Assembly: GCF_030285365.1 (NCBI RefSeq)
Contig: NZ_JASVDS010000009.1
Span: 1 to 64,000, forward strand
Source of the DNA: Roseateles subflavus
GTDB lineage: Bacteria; Pseudomonadota; Gammaproteobacteria; Burkholderiales; Burkholderiaceae_C
Direction of reading: 5' to 3'
Length of the DNA: 64,000 bases
Of the stretch, positions 19,109 to 28,869 are shown in pieces. Below the pieces are notes generated by a model. That model was not told the origin of the DNA. It made no database searches and worked only from the letters and a program-made list of their open reading frames with translations. Within the stretch, counting starts at the first letter, position 1, and the number at the start of each line of letters is the position of its first letter. The position numbers and the translations under genes are program-made.

Positions 19109-20509
19109 TCAGGCGCCGGCGAGCTTCATGCGCGAGATGAGCACCGAGCCCACGCTCTTGCTGCCGAGTGTGTAGACGTCGTTGCCGATGCCCAGGATGT
19201 CCTGGAACATCTGCCGCATATTGCCGGCGATGGTCACCTCATGGACCGGGAACGCGATCTCGCCGTTCTCGACCCAGTAGCCGCTCGCCCCGCGCGAATA
19301 GTCGCCGGTGACGTAGTTGACGCCCTGCCCCATCAGTTCGGTCACGAAAAGGCCGGTGCCCAGTCGGCGCAGCATGGTCGGGAGGTCATCCCCCGGCGCC
19401 GTGAGACGGCTGCTCATGTGCAGGTTGTGCGAGCCGCCGGCATGGCCGGTGGTGCGCAGGCCCAGCTTGCGGGCCGAGTAGGTCGAGAGGAAGTAGCCCT
19501 GCAGCACGCCGGCCTCCACGACGCTGCGCGGGCGCGTGGTCACGCCTTCGTCGTCGAAGGGCGTGCTGCCCTTGCCCTTGAGCTCGTGCGGGTCCTCGCG
19601 CACATCGATGTGCGAGGCCAGCACCGGCGTGCCCAGGCTGTCCAGCAGGAAGCTGGCCTTGCGGTAGAGCGCGCCGCCGCTGGTGGCCTGCACCAGTGCG
19701 CCCAGCAGCCCCGCGGCCACCGTCGACTCGAACAGCACCGGCACCTCGGCCGTCTTCACGCGGCGAGCCTTCAGGCGCGAGAGCGCGCGCTCGGCGGCAT
19801 AGCGGCCGATGGCTTCCGGCGAGGCCAGATCCTCGGCGGCACGCATCGAGCTGTACCAGGCATCGCGCTGCATGCCCGCCCCCCGGCCGGCGATGGGCGC
19901 CACCGACAGCGTGTGGCGGGAGCTGGCATAGCCGCCCATGAAGCCGCGCGTGTTGCCGGCGATGAAGTGCGACTGCTGGGCGGACACGGCCGCGCCCTCG
20001 GAATTGGTGATGCGGCGGTCCGTCTCGAAGGTGGCGGCTTCGCAGCGCAGCGCCAGCCGGGCGGCGGTCTCGGCATCGAGATCCCAGGGATGGAACAGGT
20101 CCAGCTCCGGGCGCTGGCTGGCGTCCAGGGCGAGGTCGTCCTCGTCCGGCAGCCCGGCAAAGGCGTCCTCGGCGGTGAAGCGGGCGATGTCGAAGGCGGC
20201 GCGGACCGTGTCCTTGAGCGCCTTCGGGGAGAAGTCTGAGGTGCTGGCGTTGCCGCGGCGCTGGCCGACGTACACCGAGATGCCCAGCGTCTTGTCCCGG
20301 TTGCGCTCGACGTTCTCGAGCTCGCCCTGGCGGACCGAGACCGACAGGCCGCAGCCCTCGGACACCTCGGCGCCGGCGTCGCTCGCGCCCAGGCGGCGGG
20401 CCTCGTTCAAGGCGTCTTCCACCAACTGGCGGAACTGATCCTGGCTGTAGGCGAAACCGTGCACGGCATGGGCGCTGGAGTCGGAGGTCTTGGCGTGGGT
20501 GTTGGACAT
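19109..20509 (-). CDS. pmbA: Metalloprotease TldE/PmbA
   Basis: A 466-residue TldD/PmbA-family protein. Marks: AEVSEGCGLSVSVRQGELEN, DKTLGISVYVGQRRGNAST, GVVTxRPRSVVEAGVLQGYF-type region (VTTRPRSVVEAGVLQGYFLS), and the C-terminal VTELMGQGVNYVTGDYSRGA and GYWVENGEIAFPVHEVTIAG. With TldD it forms a heterodimeric protease that processes peptides such as microcins and antitoxins (family knowledge). The ATG at 20509 (MSNTHAKTSD) is chosen; the upstream extension is not family-like. tldD is not in the window. It is divergent from yjgA, which is the usual arrangement. Confidence 0.93.
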   Translation of the reverse strand: MSNTHAKTSDSSAHAVHGFAYSQDQFRQLVEDALNEARRLGASDAGAEVSEGCGLSVSVRQGELENVERNRDKTLGISVYVGQRRGNASTSDFSPKALKDTVRAAFDIARFTAEDAFAGLPDEDDLALDASQRPELDLFHPWDLDAETAARLALRCEAATFETDRRITNSEGAAVSAQQSHFIAGNTRGFMGGYASSRHTLSVAPIAGRGAGMQRDAWYSSMRAAEDLASPEAIGRYAAERALSRLKARRVKTAEVPVLFESTVAAGLLGALVQATSGGALYRKASFLLDSLGTPVLASHIDVREDPHELKGKGSTPFDDEGVTTRPRSVVEAGVLQGYFLSTYSARKLGLRTTGHAGGSHNLHMSSRLTAPGDDLPTMLRRLGTGLFVTELMGQGVNYVTGDYSRGASGYWVENGEIAFPVHEVTIAGNMRQMFQDILGIGNDVYTLGSKSVGSVLISRMKLAGA

Positions 20510-20628
20510 GGGCAGGGATGAGGTCAAACCGGCATGCAGCCAGGGTGGGCGACTATCATACGAGGCTTGGCGCCCCGGCCGCCGCATCCTGGCGGACACG
20601 GGCGACGCCCCTGCCGTATCGAGCCCCC

Positions 20629-21201
20629 ATGCACCATTCCTACGACGACACCGGCGCTGACGACGACTTCAGCCGCCCCAGCAAGACCCAGCTCAAGCGC
20701 GACATGCACGACCTGCAGTCGCTGGGCGAGGACCTGCTGACGCTGCCCGCCAGCCGCCTCGAGCCGCTCCAGCTGCCCGAAATCCTGCTCGACGCCATCA
20801 AGGCCGCCAAGAAGATCACCAACTTCGAGGGCCGCCGCCGGCAGATGCAGTACCTCGGCAAGCTGATGCGCAAGATCGACGCCGAGCCGGTGCGCCAGGC
20901 CGTGGCCGACTTCAAGCTGGGCCGGGCGCAGGACAGCCTCACCCTGCACGAGAGCGAGGCCTGGCGCGAGCGCCTGCTGGCGCAGGACGACGCGTTGCAG
21001 GACTTCATGGCCCGCCACCCGGGCGTGGACGTGCAACAGCTGCGCAGCCTCGTGCGCGCCGCGCGCAAGGATGCCTCGGCCGCCCCGGAGCAGCGCAGCG
21101 GCCGCGCCTTCCGCGAGCTGTTCCAGTTCATCAAGGCCGAGGCCAAGCGCGTGGCGCAGGACGCCTCGGACGACGTGCTGGAAGGCGACGGCGATGAGTG
21201 A
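20629..21201 (+). CDS. yjgA: Ribosome-associated protein YjgA (DUF615)
   Basis: A 190-residue, highly charged helical protein: RPSKTQLKRDMHDLQSLGED, IKAAKKITNFEGRRRQMQYL, GKLMRKIDAEPVRQAV, and FRELFQFIKAE. It is the DUF615/YjgA (DarP) family, which acts late in 50S subunit assembly (family knowledge). The gene overlaps mog by 8 nt and faces pmbA across a short divergent region, the conserved pmbA-yjgA arrangement. Confidence 0.92.
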   Translation: MHHSYDDTGADDDFSRPSKTQLKRDMHDLQSLGEDLLTLPASRLEPLQLPEILLDAIKAAKKITNFEGRRRQMQYLGKLMRKIDAEPVRQAVADFKLGRAQDSLTLHESEAWRERLLAQDDALQDFMARHPGVDVQQLRSLVRAARKDASAAPEQRSGRAFRELFQFIKAEAKRVAQDASDDVLEGDGDE

Positions 21202-21808
21202 GGCCGTGGCCACGGGCTTCGAGCCGGTCCGCATCGGCATCGTGTCCGTCTCCGATCGCGCCTCGACCGGCGTGTACGAAGACAAGGGCCTGCCCGCGCT
21301 GAAGGACTGGCTGGGCGCCGCCCTGCTCAACCCGCTGCATTTCGAGGCCCGCCTCATCCCGGACGAGCGCCCGCTGATTGCAGCCACGCTGCGCGAGCTG
21401 GTCGATGACGCACGCTGCGATCTCGTGCTCACCACCGGCGGCACGGGCCCCGCCCCGCGCGACGTCACGCCGGATGCCACACGGGACATCGCGGACCGCG
21501 AGATGCCCGGCTTCGGTGAGCAGATGCGCCAGATCTCGCTGCGATTCGTGCCGACGGCACTCCTGTCGCGCCAGACCGCGGTGATCCGCGGCAAGGCGTT
21601 GATCCTGAACCTGCCCGGCCAGCCCAAGAGCATCGCCGAAACGCTGGAGGGCCTGCGCTCGCCCGAGGGCGAGGTGCTGGTCAGCGGCATCTTCGCGGCC
21701 GTTCCGTACTGCATCGACCTCATCGGCGGCCCCTACCTGGAGACCCGGGACGAACGCATCAAGGCTTTCCGTCCCAAGAGCGCGATACGCCCCCGCCCGA
21801 CGGCCTGA
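21194..21808 (+). CDS. mog: Molybdopterin adenylyltransferase
   Basis: A 204-residue MoaB/Mog fold protein: RIGIVSVSDRASTGVYEDKG, LVLTTGGTGPAPRDVTPDAT, REMPGFGEQMRQISLRFVPT, and LILNLPGQPKSIAETL. It adenylates molybdopterin before molybdate insertion (family knowledge). It overlaps yjgA by 8 nt (start at 21194). A bidirectional hairpin follows. Confidence 0.93.
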   Translation: MSEAVATGFEPVRIGIVSVSDRASTGVYEDKGLPALKDWLGAALLNPLHFEARLIPDERPLIAATLRELVDDARCDLVLTTGGTGPAPRDVTPDATRDIADREMPGFGEQMRQISLRFVPTALLSRQTAVIRGKALILNLPGQPKSIAETLEGLRSPEGEVLVSGIFAAVPYCIDLIGGPYLETRDERIKAFRPKSAIRPRPTA

Positions 21809-21826
21809 GCACCGCGATCCTCCATG

Positions 21827-21853
21827 ACAAAGGGCGCCTGAGGCGCCCTTTGT
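21827..21853. terminator. Bidirectional terminator between mog and cysE
   Basis: ACAAAGGGCGCC pairs perfectly with GGCGCCCTTTGT around a 3-nt loop; the A/T ends give a short T-run on both strands. It lies between two convergent stops. Confidence 0.85.
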
Positions 21854-21872
21854 GCTTGGCTGCCGCGGCCGG

Positions 21873-22640
21873 CTACTTCACCAGCTTGCTCAGCGAGGCG
21901 GCGTCGAAGCACTCGTCCTGCTGGGCATCCTGGGGCACGCAGTCGCTGCGTTGCGACTCGGACAGCTTGGCGATGGCCTGCCACAGCAGCGCGATCTGGT
22001 GCTCGTGGCCGGCGGCGTTGTCGATCAACCCCTTCATGGCCTGCGCCACCGGGTCGTCGCCCTGCGTCAGGCCATAGGCCGAGAACCCCATGCGTGCCGC
22101 GGCGGCTTCGCGCTCGGCATCCGCCTGCGCCTCGATGACGCGCGCCGGGTTGCCGACCGCCGTCGCGCCGGCCGGCACGGGCTTGGTCACCACGGCGCCC
22201 GAGCCGATGCGTGCGCCGGCGCCGACGGTGAAGCCACCGAGCACGCAGGCGTTCGCCCCGACGATCACGCCAGGCTCCAGCGTCGGGTGCCGCTTGGCGC
22301 CCTTGATGAGCGAGGTGCCGCCAAGCGTCACGCCCTGGTAGATGGTGCAGCCCTCGCCGATCTCGGCCATCTCGCCGATGACGATGCCCATGCCGTGGTC
22401 GATGAACACGCGGCGCGAGATCTTCGCGCCGGGGTGGATCTCGATGCCGGTCAGGAAGCGCGAGAGGTGCGAGATGAAGCGCCCGAGCCACTTGAGCCCG
22501 TGGGTCCAGCACCAGTGCGCGCGGCGGTGCATCACGAGGGCATGCAGGCCGGGATAGCAGGTCAGCACCTCCCAGCTGCTGCGCGCGGCCGGGTCGCGCT
22601 CGAGGATCAGCTGGATGTCTTCACGCAGGCGCTTGAACAT
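21873..22640 (-). CDS. cysE: Serine O-acetyltransferase
   Basis: A 255-residue enzyme making O-acetylserine for cysteine synthesis. N-terminal helical part ([20 protein letters not shown]), then the left-handed beta helix with the active-site His residues in [20 protein letters not shown] and [20 protein letters not shown], and [20 protein letters not shown]. The C-terminal tail normally takes part in cysteine feedback and cysteine synthase docking; here it ends SLSKLVK rather than with the classical terminal Ile. Length fits the shorter CysE group. Confidence 0.94.
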   Translation of the reverse strand: MFKRLREDIQLILERDPAARSSWEVLTCYPGLHALVMHRRAHWCWTHGLKWLGRFISHLSRFLTGIEIHPGAKISRRVFIDHGMGIVIGEMAEIGEGCTIYQGVTLGGTSLIKGAKRHPTLEPGVIVGANACVLGGFTVGAGARIGSGAVVTKPVPAGATAVGNPARVIEAQADAEREAAAARMGFSAYGLTQGDDPVAQAMKGLIDNAAGHEHQIALLWQAIAKLSESQRSDCVPQDAQQDECFDAASLSKLVK

Positions 22641-22728
22641 GGTGATGGGGCCGGGGTGTCAGGGACAAGGGAGCGCCAGTGTAGCGGCGAGGTGCCGCGC
22701 GGGTGGGCGTGGGGGCTTGGCAAAAGCA

Positions 22729-23499
22729 TCAGTCCTCGCGGGCCTCCGGACGAGACGCGCCCCCCTCCCCCGGGCCCTGCAGACGCAGCATGCTGCGGGC
22801 CATGCCGCGCAGGATGTGAACCTCCTCCTGGGTGAGCTGCGCGCGGTTGAAGAGCTGGTTGAGCCGCGGCATCAGCTTCTTCGGGGCCGCGGGGTCCAGG
22901 TAGCCGATGTGCTCGAGCGCTTCCTGCAGGTGCGCCAGCAGCCCCTGCACCGCCCGGCCGTCGGCCAGCTGCGGATCCGCCGTGCGGGACGCGACCTCGA
23001 AGCCGCCCAGCGCCTGCCGCCATTCGTAGGCCAGCAGCTGCACGGCCTGCGAGAGGTTCAGCGAGCCGTACTCGGGATGCGTGGGGATCGAGAGCACGGC
23101 GTGGCAGCGGTAGACGTCCTCATTGCTCATGCCGTAGCGCTCGGAACCGAAGACGAGGCCCAGCTTGTGCCCCGACGTCGCCAGCTCGGCGAACAGCGGT
23201 CGCGGCGCGGAGGTGGGCGGGCCGAAGTCCCGCGGCGTCATGGCGGTCGCGCAGGCATAGGTGACGCCGTCCAGCGCCTCCTCCAGCGTCTCGACGATGC
23301 GGGCACGCGCGAGGATGTCCGCGGCGCCGCTGGCCATGGCAATGGTGTCCTCCTGGCTCAGCACATCAGGGAATCGCGGGCGCACCAGCACCAGCTCGGT
23401 GAAGCCCATCACCTTCATCGCCCGGGCGGCAGCCCCGACGTTGCCGGGGTGGCTGGTCTGAATCAGGACAAATCGTGTGGATTCCACGCTGGCGGACAT
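22729..23499 (-). CDS. trmJ: tRNA (cytidine/uridine-32-2'-O)-methyltransferase TrmJ
   Basis: A 256-residue SPOUT methyltransferase: FVLIQTSHPGNVGAAARAMK at the N-terminus, the SAM-binding knot with LVFGSERYGMSNEDVYRCHA and IPTHPEYGSLNLSQAVQLLA, and a C-terminal helical tail (LTQEEVHILRGMARSML). It methylates position 32 of several tRNAs (family knowledge). It is divergent from suhB, as in many betaproteobacteria. The two share an upstream region with a TAAAAT element at 23512-23517. Confidence 0.93.
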   Translation of the reverse strand: MSASVESTRFVLIQTSHPGNVGAAARAMKVMGFTELVLVRPRFPDVLSQEDTIAMASGAADILARARIVETLEEALDGVTYACATAMTPRDFGPPTSAPRPLFAELATSGHKLGLVFGSERYGMSNEDVYRCHAVLSIPTHPEYGSLNLSQAVQLLAYEWRQALGGFEVASRTADPQLADGRAVQGLLAHLQEALEHIGYLDPAAPKKLMPRLNQLFNRAQLTQEEVHILRGMARSMLRLQGPGEGGASRPEARED

Positions 23500-23652
23500 G
23501 GGGTTCTCGGCTAAAATGGCCGATTATCCGCGCCGTGGAGGCCGTCTGGAGTGCGTCGAAAGACCCCGTCCAGCCCGCCGGTCCCCTGGACCCTCACGCA
23601 GCGCCCGCTCTTTTCCTTCGCCAGTCCACCTCTTTCGTTTGCAGGTTCACGC

Positions 23653-24609
23653 ATGACGCAAGCTTCTCTCCATCCCATGCTCAACGTCGCCATCAAGGCG
23701 GCCCGTGCAGCGGGATCCATCATCAACCGCGCCTCCCTGGACCTCGACATCCTCAAAATCAACAGCAAGTCGCCCAACGACTTCGTGACCGAGGTGGACC
23801 AGGCTGCCGAGCAGCTCATCATCGAGACGCTGCTGCAGGCCTATCCCGATCACGGCATCCTCGCCGAAGAATCGGGCCGTGAGCACGGCAACAAGACCTC
23901 CGAATTCCAGTGGATCATCGACCCGCTCGATGGCACCACCAACTTCATCCACGGCTTCCCCGTGTATGCGGTCTCCATCGCCCTGGCCCACCGCGGCGTG
24001 GTCCAGCAGGCCGTGGTCTACGACCCCACCCGCAACGATCTCTTCTACGCCACCAAGGGCCGCGGTGCCTACCTGAACGATCGCCGCCTGCGCGTGTCTC
24101 GCCGCACCCGCATGAGCGATGCGCTCATCGGCACGGGCTTCCCCTTCCGCCGGGGTGACAACTTCAAGCGCTACCTGAAGATGTTCGAGGCCGTGATGCA
24201 GGAATGTGCCGGCCTGCGCCGCCCGGGCGCCGCGGCGCTGGACCTCTGCTACGTGGCTGCCGGCTATTACGACGCCTTCTTCGAGACCGGCCTGCATCCC
24301 TGGGACGTGGCCGCAGGCTCGCTGATCATTGCCGAGGCCGGTGGCCTGGTGGGCAACTTCACGGGCGAGGCGGACTTCCTGCACCAGCGCGAGATCGTGG
24401 CGGGCAACCCCCGCATCTACGGCCAGCTGGTCCAGATCCTGGCGCCCTACACCCGCGTCATCAAGCAGGAAGACCTCGACGAGGACGGCAAGCCGGCCGA
24501 CGACGCCAGCGCGGCCGTCGCCAAGAAGGTCGCCGCTGCGCCTGCCGAGCGCAAGCGCGGCCCGGTGCGCATCAAGAAGACCGACAAGGGCGACGACGCC
24601 CCGGTCTGA
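23653..24609 (+). CDS. suhB: Inositol-1-monophosphatase family protein SuhB
   Basis: A 318-residue Mg-dependent phosphatase. Metal-site motifs: [31 protein letters not shown] and [19 protein letters not shown]. SuhB also joins rRNA antitermination complexes with Nus factors in E. coli (family knowledge). Compared with the usual 265-270 residues it has a C-terminal tail of about 45 residues rich in Lys, Ala and Asp ([30 protein letters not shown]). A terminator follows. Confidence 0.93.
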   Translation: MTQASLHPMLNVAIKAARAAGSIINRASLDLDILKINSKSPNDFVTEVDQAAEQLIIETLLQAYPDHGILAEESGREHGNKTSEFQWIIDPLDGTTNFIHGFPVYAVSIALAHRGVVQQAVVYDPTRNDLFYATKGRGAYLNDRRLRVSRRTRMSDALIGTGFPFRRGDNFKRYLKMFEAVMQECAGLRRPGAAALDLCYVAAGYYDAFFETGLHPWDVAAGSLIIAEAGGLVGNFTGEADFLHQREIVAGNPRIYGQLVQILAPYTRVIKQEDLDEDGKPADDASAAVAKKVAAAPAERKRGPVRIKKTDKGDDAPV

Positions 24610-24656
24610 GGCCGATCACGGTTGCCGGCGCCAACCCAGGTGCCGTCCGCCTCACG

Positions 24657-24690
24657 AGGCGCCCGCGATGCAGCATCCGGGCGCCTTTTT
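24657..24690 (+). terminator. Intrinsic terminator of suhB
   Basis: AGGCGCCCG pairs with CGGGCGCCT across a 12-nt loop, followed by TTTTT at 24686-24690. Confidence 0.88.
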
Positions 24691-24734
24691 CATGGGCACA
24701 GGCACGTGTCGCTTCGGCGTTGGCCAGGACGTGC

Positions 24735-25400
24735 TCAGCGCCAGGTGCCGGCCACCGAGGTGCCCTGCAGCATTGCTTGCGGGGACTCCGCGGACGCCCG
24801 CTCGCGCAGGCGCTGAAGATCCTCCAGGGTGTCGATGCTCTCGAGCACGGCAGGATCCGGCACCTCCACGCCCACGGCGGGGTAGCGCGCCACCAGGCGC
24901 CGCGCGCCCTCGTCGCCCTGCAGGCCCACAAGGTCGGAGTACAGCTCCGCCGAGAAGGCCAGCGGCTGGCCGCTGCGACCCCGGTGCTGGGCAAAGGCCA
25001 CGGCCTGCTCGCCGAGCCCTTCGGCCACCGCGCGCAGCGTGTCGGGCATGACGCCGGGCATGTCTCCCGGCATCAGCACCCATCCAGGCGCATCCCCCGT
25101 GGCAGACACGCCCGCCGCGATGCTGTGCCCCATGCCGACTGGCAAGACCTGACCCTGCACACCCCGCTCGGGCAGCAGCACCAGCTGGTCGAGGCGCGAG
25201 ACCAGGCACTGGACCTGATCCTTCATCGCCTGGGTCGTGACGATCACCCACGGCAGGCCCGAGGCCCGGACCTGGGCGACCGTGCGCTGAAGCACGGTCT
25301 CGCCCGCACGCAGTTCCTGGTGCAGCTTGTGTCCGGGGCCCTTGTAGCGGCTGCCCTGGCCAGCGGCCAGCACGACGACAACAGGCCGTCGTTCATCCAT
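24735..25400 (-). CDS. MobA-like nucleotidyltransferase
   Basis: A 221-residue NTP-transferase domain protein: [20 protein letters not shown] (nucleotide-binding loop), [18 protein letters not shown] (metal-binding Asp), [17 protein letters not shown] and [20 protein letters not shown]. This is the MobA/MocA branch, often linked to molybdenum cofactor cytidylylation or xanthine dehydrogenase maturation (family knowledge); mog lies 3 kb away but no molybdoenzyme gene is in the window. The ATG at 25400 has GGTGA upstream. Confidence 0.82.
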   Translation of the reverse strand: MDERRPVVVVLAAGQGSRYKGPGHKLHQELRAGETVLQRTVAQVRASGLPWVIVTTQAMKDQVQCLVSRLDQLVLLPERGVQGQVLPVGMGHSIAAGVSATGDAPGWVLMPGDMPGVMPDTLRAVAEGLGEQAVAFAQHRGRSGQPLAFSAELYSDLVGLQGDEGARRLVARYPAVGVEVPDPAVLESIDTLEDLQRLRERASAESPQAMLQGTSVAGTWR

Positions 25401-25510
25401 TCGAATCACCTTTTTATGTCGCCGCCTGTTCAGCGGCTGTTGCCCTGCAGCATGCCTGCACGCCAGGGGGCTCCCCATAGGGGGCTTCACTTAAGGAGTT
25501 CCCGCCTGAG

Positions 25511-25517
25511 TGATACT
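25511..25517 (+). promoter_or_regulatory. Possible extended -10 box for pdxH
   Basis: TGATACT ends 6 nt before the pdxH ATG; transcription would start at or next to the ATG. No clear -35 hexamer was seen. Confidence 0.35.
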
Positions 25518-25523
25518 CCCGGT

Positions 25524-26159
25524 ATGAACAAGCTTTCCGATCTGCGCAAGAGCTACGAGCTGGCCGAGCTGGACGAATCCGGGGCCGCCGGCGAGCCGCT
25601 CCTTCAGTTCCGCCAGTGGCTGGACGAGGCCCTGAAAGCCGAGGTTCCCGAGCCCAACGCGATGACCGTGGCCACCGTCGGCGAAGACGGCCGCCCCTCC
25701 ACGCGCATCGTGCTCATCAAGGGCCTCGACGAGCGCGGCATCGTCTGGTTCACCAACTACGAGAGCCGCAAGGGTCAGGAGCTCGCGGTCCATCCCTTCG
25801 CCGCCCTGCAGTTCCACTGGGTGGAGCTGGAGCGGGTGGTGCGCATCGAGGGGCGCGTCGAGAAGGTCAGCGCCGAGGAGTCGGATGCCTACTTCCACTC
25901 GCGGCCGCTTGACTCGCGCCTGGGCGCCTGGGCGTCCCCGCAAAGCCAGGTGATCAGCTCCCGGGCCGTGCTGGTGGCCAATGCGGCCAAGGCCGCCGCC
26001 CAGCATGGCCTGAAGCCCGAGCGCCCGCCGCACTGGGGCGGCTACCGCCTCGTGCCCGAGCGCTGGGAGTTCTGGCAGGGCCGCCGCTCGCGCCTGCACG
26101 ACCGCATCCGCTACCGCCTCGAGGGCGGTGCTTGGGTGCGGGAGCGCCTGGCACCCTGA
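25524..26159 (+). CDS. pdxH: Pyridoxamine 5'-phosphate oxidase
   Basis: A 211-residue FMN enzyme making pyridoxal phosphate. Marks: [57 protein letters not shown] and the C-terminal [27 protein letters not shown]. Length and motifs are complete. There is no Shine-Dalgarno, and a TGATACT element ends 6 nt before the ATG, so it may be leaderless. Confidence 0.95.
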   Translation: MNKLSDLRKSYELAELDESGAAGEPLLQFRQWLDEALKAEVPEPNAMTVATVGEDGRPSTRIVLIKGLDERGIVWFTNYESRKGQELAVHPFAALQFHWVELERVVRIEGRVEKVSAEESDAYFHSRPLDSRLGAWASPQSQVISSRAVLVANAAKAAAQHGLKPERPPHWGGYRLVPERWEFWQGRRSRLHDRIRYRLEGGAWVRERLAP

Positions 26160-26211
26160 GCAGCCGGCGAGTGCCGCCCGCGCTGCCCCCGGCGCCCGGC
26201 TCCGTCCTCGA

Positions 26212-28323
26212 TCAGAAGCGCAGCTGCACACCCGTCGACAGACTGCGCCCCGGCAACGGCGCCCAGTCCCGGATCGTGGGCATGCTGGCGGCCCGGTAGG
26301 CCAGCGTGTTGCCGAGGTTGTCGAGCTTGAGGTACCACAGCGCGTCCATCTGCTCCCAGCGGAACTGACGATTCAAGGCCAGCTTGGCCACCGTGTAGCC
26401 CGGCGTCGCGCGGTCCTCCGACGGTACACGCGCCTGGGTCGCGGCCTGCTGGATCTCCAGCCGCCATCCCCAGGGGCCGCCCTGCCCCTCGAGGCTCAGC
26501 GTGGTCCGCCGCGGCGCAATGCGCGGCAGCGGCTCGCCATGGCTCAGGTCGTCGCCGCGGACCCAGTCCATCTGCAAGCCAACCTGCCAGTGCCAGCCCC
26601 CCAGCGTGCCGGGGAGCCAGCGCATCTCCAGGTCCTGCTGCACGTTCAGCTCCAGCCCCTGCAGGCGGGCGCCCACGGCCTGGTACGCGTAGACCGGCAG
26701 CCGCTCGGCGCCCTCACCGGGCACGGTCGCCCCCGTCGCCCGCAGCGCGATGTAGTCCTTGAAGCGCGTGCGGTAGGCGTTGAGCTCGATGCTTCCGGCC
26801 CGGTGCTTCCAGTGCAGGCCGAGGTCCAGGCCGCTGGCATGCTCCAGGCCGAGCGTCGCGTCCCCCTGCTCGAAGGCGCCCGTCGCCACGTGCACGCCCT
26901 TGGCGAAGAGCTCGCCGGCGGACGGCGCCCGCTCGGAGTGGTTGACGTTCAAGCTGAGCCCGAGGTCGGCCACCGGATGCCAGGTCACGCTTGCAGAGCC
27001 GCTCTTCGGCGAGAAGCGCCGTTCCAGGCCTTCGCCAAAGCGCGGTTCCTCGGCATCCACGGCGTCACCGTCCGAGCGGACGCGCACCTGGTCCCGCCGC
27101 GCACCCAGGCCCAGCTGCCATGGCCCGTCGCTCCACTGCTCCAGGATGAAGAGACCTTGCGCCCGGCTGCGGTTGCCTGGCATCAGCGCTTCCTCGCCCT
27201 GCACCTCGAAGCGGCTGTTCTCCAGCTGCCAACCCAGCACCCCGCGCGCACCGGCCAGCGGCGCATGCTCCGCCTGCACGCGCAGCTCCGATCCGTGCTG
27301 CGAGAAGCGTGTGCCCAGCGAACCATCGCCCTCGATCTCGTCGTGCTGGTAGCGGGCGCGGCTGAACTGCCACTGGACCTTGCGCAGGAAGCCCGACTGC
27401 CAGCGCTGCTCGCCGGCGCCCGCCACGCGCTGGCGCTGCATGGCGATCTTCACGTCGGGCTCCACGGTGACGCCGTAGTCGTTGCGATAGTCATCGAAGC
27501 TCAGGCCGGCGTAGCCGTCCTGGCCCACCCAGGCTCCGCCCAGGGCGGCACTGCGCGCCGCGCTGGCGGAGTTGCGCACGCGGTCCTGCCGGAGGCCGTC
27601 CGGCGAGGTGAAGGCCGGTGTCTTCTGGTCATCCGCCAGGCGGCGGGAGACGTCGGCATGCCAGGCCCAGGGCCCCTGCCCGCCATCCAGCACCGCCGCC
27701 ACGGCGCGCTCGCCGGACGCGCCGCCCAAACGCAGGTCCACCGCGCCGGACAAACCCTGCGCGCGGCTGCGAGGGATGCGGTTGTCGATGGTGTTCACCA
27801 CGCCGCCGATGGCATTGCCGCCATACAGCAGGGCTGCCGCCCCGCGCAGCACCTCGACCCGGTCGACCACCAGCGGATCGACTGGCACGGCATGGTCATA
27901 GCTCAGGCTGGACACATCGAGCGAGGCGCCGGCGTTGTTGAGCATGCGCACCCGTTCGCCATCCAGCCCCCGGATGGTGGGCCGGCTGGCGTTGGGACCG
28001 AAGGAGGTGGCCGCCACGCCGGGCAGGCCTTCGACCGTCTCGCCGAGGCTGGCGCCACGACGCAGCAGCAGCGCATCGCCGGACAGCGACTGCCCCGGCT
28101 GAGCCAGTTCCTTGTTGCCCAGCGGATTGCCGGTGACCTGCACGGTGTCCAGGGTCTGGCGGTCCGCCGTGCTGCCCTCGGCATGGGCCAGCGCGGCTGC
28201 CATCAGGCTCAGGACGAGCACCGTGGGCCGCAGGGTCAGCGGCCGGCTCAGGGTGGACAGATTCACCGAAGCGATGGCGGAGTGAGCCGCGCGCAGCGCG
28301 GCGTGAAGAGAGCGTTCTTGCAT
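26212..28323 (-). CDS. TonB-dependent outer-membrane receptor (ZnuD-like)
   Basis: A 703-residue receptor. Residues about 35-55 form a signal peptide after an unusually long N-terminus (PTVLVLSLMAAALAHAEG). The plug has LDTVQVTGNPLG (TonB-box region), GVAATSFGPNASRPTIRGLD and VDRVEVLRGAAALLYGGNAI. The barrel ends LSTGVQLRF with the required terminal Phe. The closest remembered relatives are ZnuD-type zinc receptors; the ATPase and FtsX-type permease upstream agree with that. Metal choice cannot be read from sequence, and no AT-rich Zur box was found upstream. The last gene of a leftward set. Confidence 0.85.
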   Translation of the reverse strand: MQERSLHAALRAAHSAIASVNLSTLSRPLTLRPTVLVLSLMAAALAHAEGSTADRQTLDTVQVTGNPLGNKELAQPGQSLSGDALLLRRGASLGETVEGLPGVAATSFGPNASRPTIRGLDGERVRMLNNAGASLDVSSLSYDHAVPVDPLVVDRVEVLRGAAALLYGGNAIGGVVNTIDNRIPRSRAQGLSGAVDLRLGGASGERAVAAVLDGGQGPWAWHADVSRRLADDQKTPAFTSPDGLRQDRVRNSASAARSAALGGAWVGQDGYAGLSFDDYRNDYGVTVEPDVKIAMQRQRVAGAGEQRWQSGFLRKVQWQFSRARYQHDEIEGDGSLGTRFSQHGSELRVQAEHAPLAGARGVLGWQLENSRFEVQGEEALMPGNRSRAQGLFILEQWSDGPWQLGLGARRDQVRVRSDGDAVDAEEPRFGEGLERRFSPKSGSASVTWHPVADLGLSLNVNHSERAPSAGELFAKGVHVATGAFEQGDATLGLEHASGLDLGLHWKHRAGSIELNAYRTRFKDYIALRATGATVPGEGAERLPVYAYQAVGARLQGLELNVQQDLEMRWLPGTLGGWHWQVGLQMDWVRGDDLSHGEPLPRIAPRRTTLSLEGQGGPWGWRLEIQQAATQARVPSEDRATPGYTVAKLALNRQFRWEQMDALWYLKLDNLGNTLAYRAASMPTIRDWAPLPGRSLSTGVQLRF

Positions 28324-28331
28324 GGTGCATG

Positions 28332-28376
28332 GGCCGTCAGTGAACGGCCGCCTGATGTGGCGGGCTTGATCAAGCC
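28332..28376 (-). promoter_or_regulatory. Hairpin and palindrome upstream of the TonB receptor
   Basis: GGCCGT (28332-28337) and ACGGCC (28344-28349) can form a small hairpin just upstream of the receptor ATG. GGCTTGATCAAGCC (28363-28376) is a perfect 14-bp palindrome. Either could control receptor expression; nothing identifies a regulator. Confidence 0.3.
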
Positions 28377-28473
28377 TCGCCGGATCCGAGAGGAGGGTGG
28401 CACGCGATGGCACCCCGACCTGGCCGTTCAACGGCGGCCAGGCGTCATCAGCCCCAAGGCGTGGGGCGGGATC

Positions 28474-28869
28474 TCAGGCCAGAACGGGCGGGCCTCGCGC
28501 ACAGGCGCAAGGCCTGGGCAAGGCCGCAGAAGCCGCCGCAGGCGCCCCGGGGCACTCAACGACGCGCGACAGCAGGGCATGGGGGTGGTCAGGCGCACCC
28601 GCCTGGTCGGCCTGGGCCAGGTGGTCGAACAGCTGGCAGTCCGCCGACCCGATCGCATGGCCCCAGCCATCGGTGGCCGTTGCCTCGGCGGGCATCGCCC
28701 CGGCCAGCACAGCGGACGCGGCGAGCCGGGCTCCCTGGTGCGCAATGCGGTGCCCCTGGCCCAGCCCCTGGGCCAGCAGCAGGCACAAGGCCAGCCAGAC
28801 GTGGAGAGGCCAGCCTCCCCAGCGCTGGCGGTCGGGACGGGCAGCGCGATGCACGCGCGACGCGCTCAT
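28474..28869 (-). CDS. Small exported Cys/His-containing protein of unknown function
   Basis: A 131-residue protein starting MSASRVHRAARPDRQRWGGW with one hydrophobic segment (PLHVWLALCLLLAQGLG), probably a signal peptide or anchor. The exported part has scattered His and Cys: GHRIAHQGARL, DCQLFDHLAQADQAG, APDHPHALL and CPGAP...CACA. The DCQLFDHLAQAD segment resembles small proteins remembered beside ZnuD-type receptors in Burkholderiales; this is not verified. It could help handle metal in the periplasm (inference). It lies 150 nt upstream of the receptor. Confidence 0.55.
   Translation of the reverse strand: MSASRVHRAARPDRQRWGGWPLHVWLALCLLLAQGLGQGHRIAHQGARLAASAVLAGAMPAEATATDGWGHAIGSADCQLFDHLAQADQAGAPDHPHALLSRVVECPGAPAAASAALPRPCACARGPPVLA

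Noticed and set aside
28324-28473. Zur operator for the TonB receptor
   Set aside because: No AT-rich Zur-type palindrome; the one palindrome found, GGCTTGATCAAGCC, does not fit.
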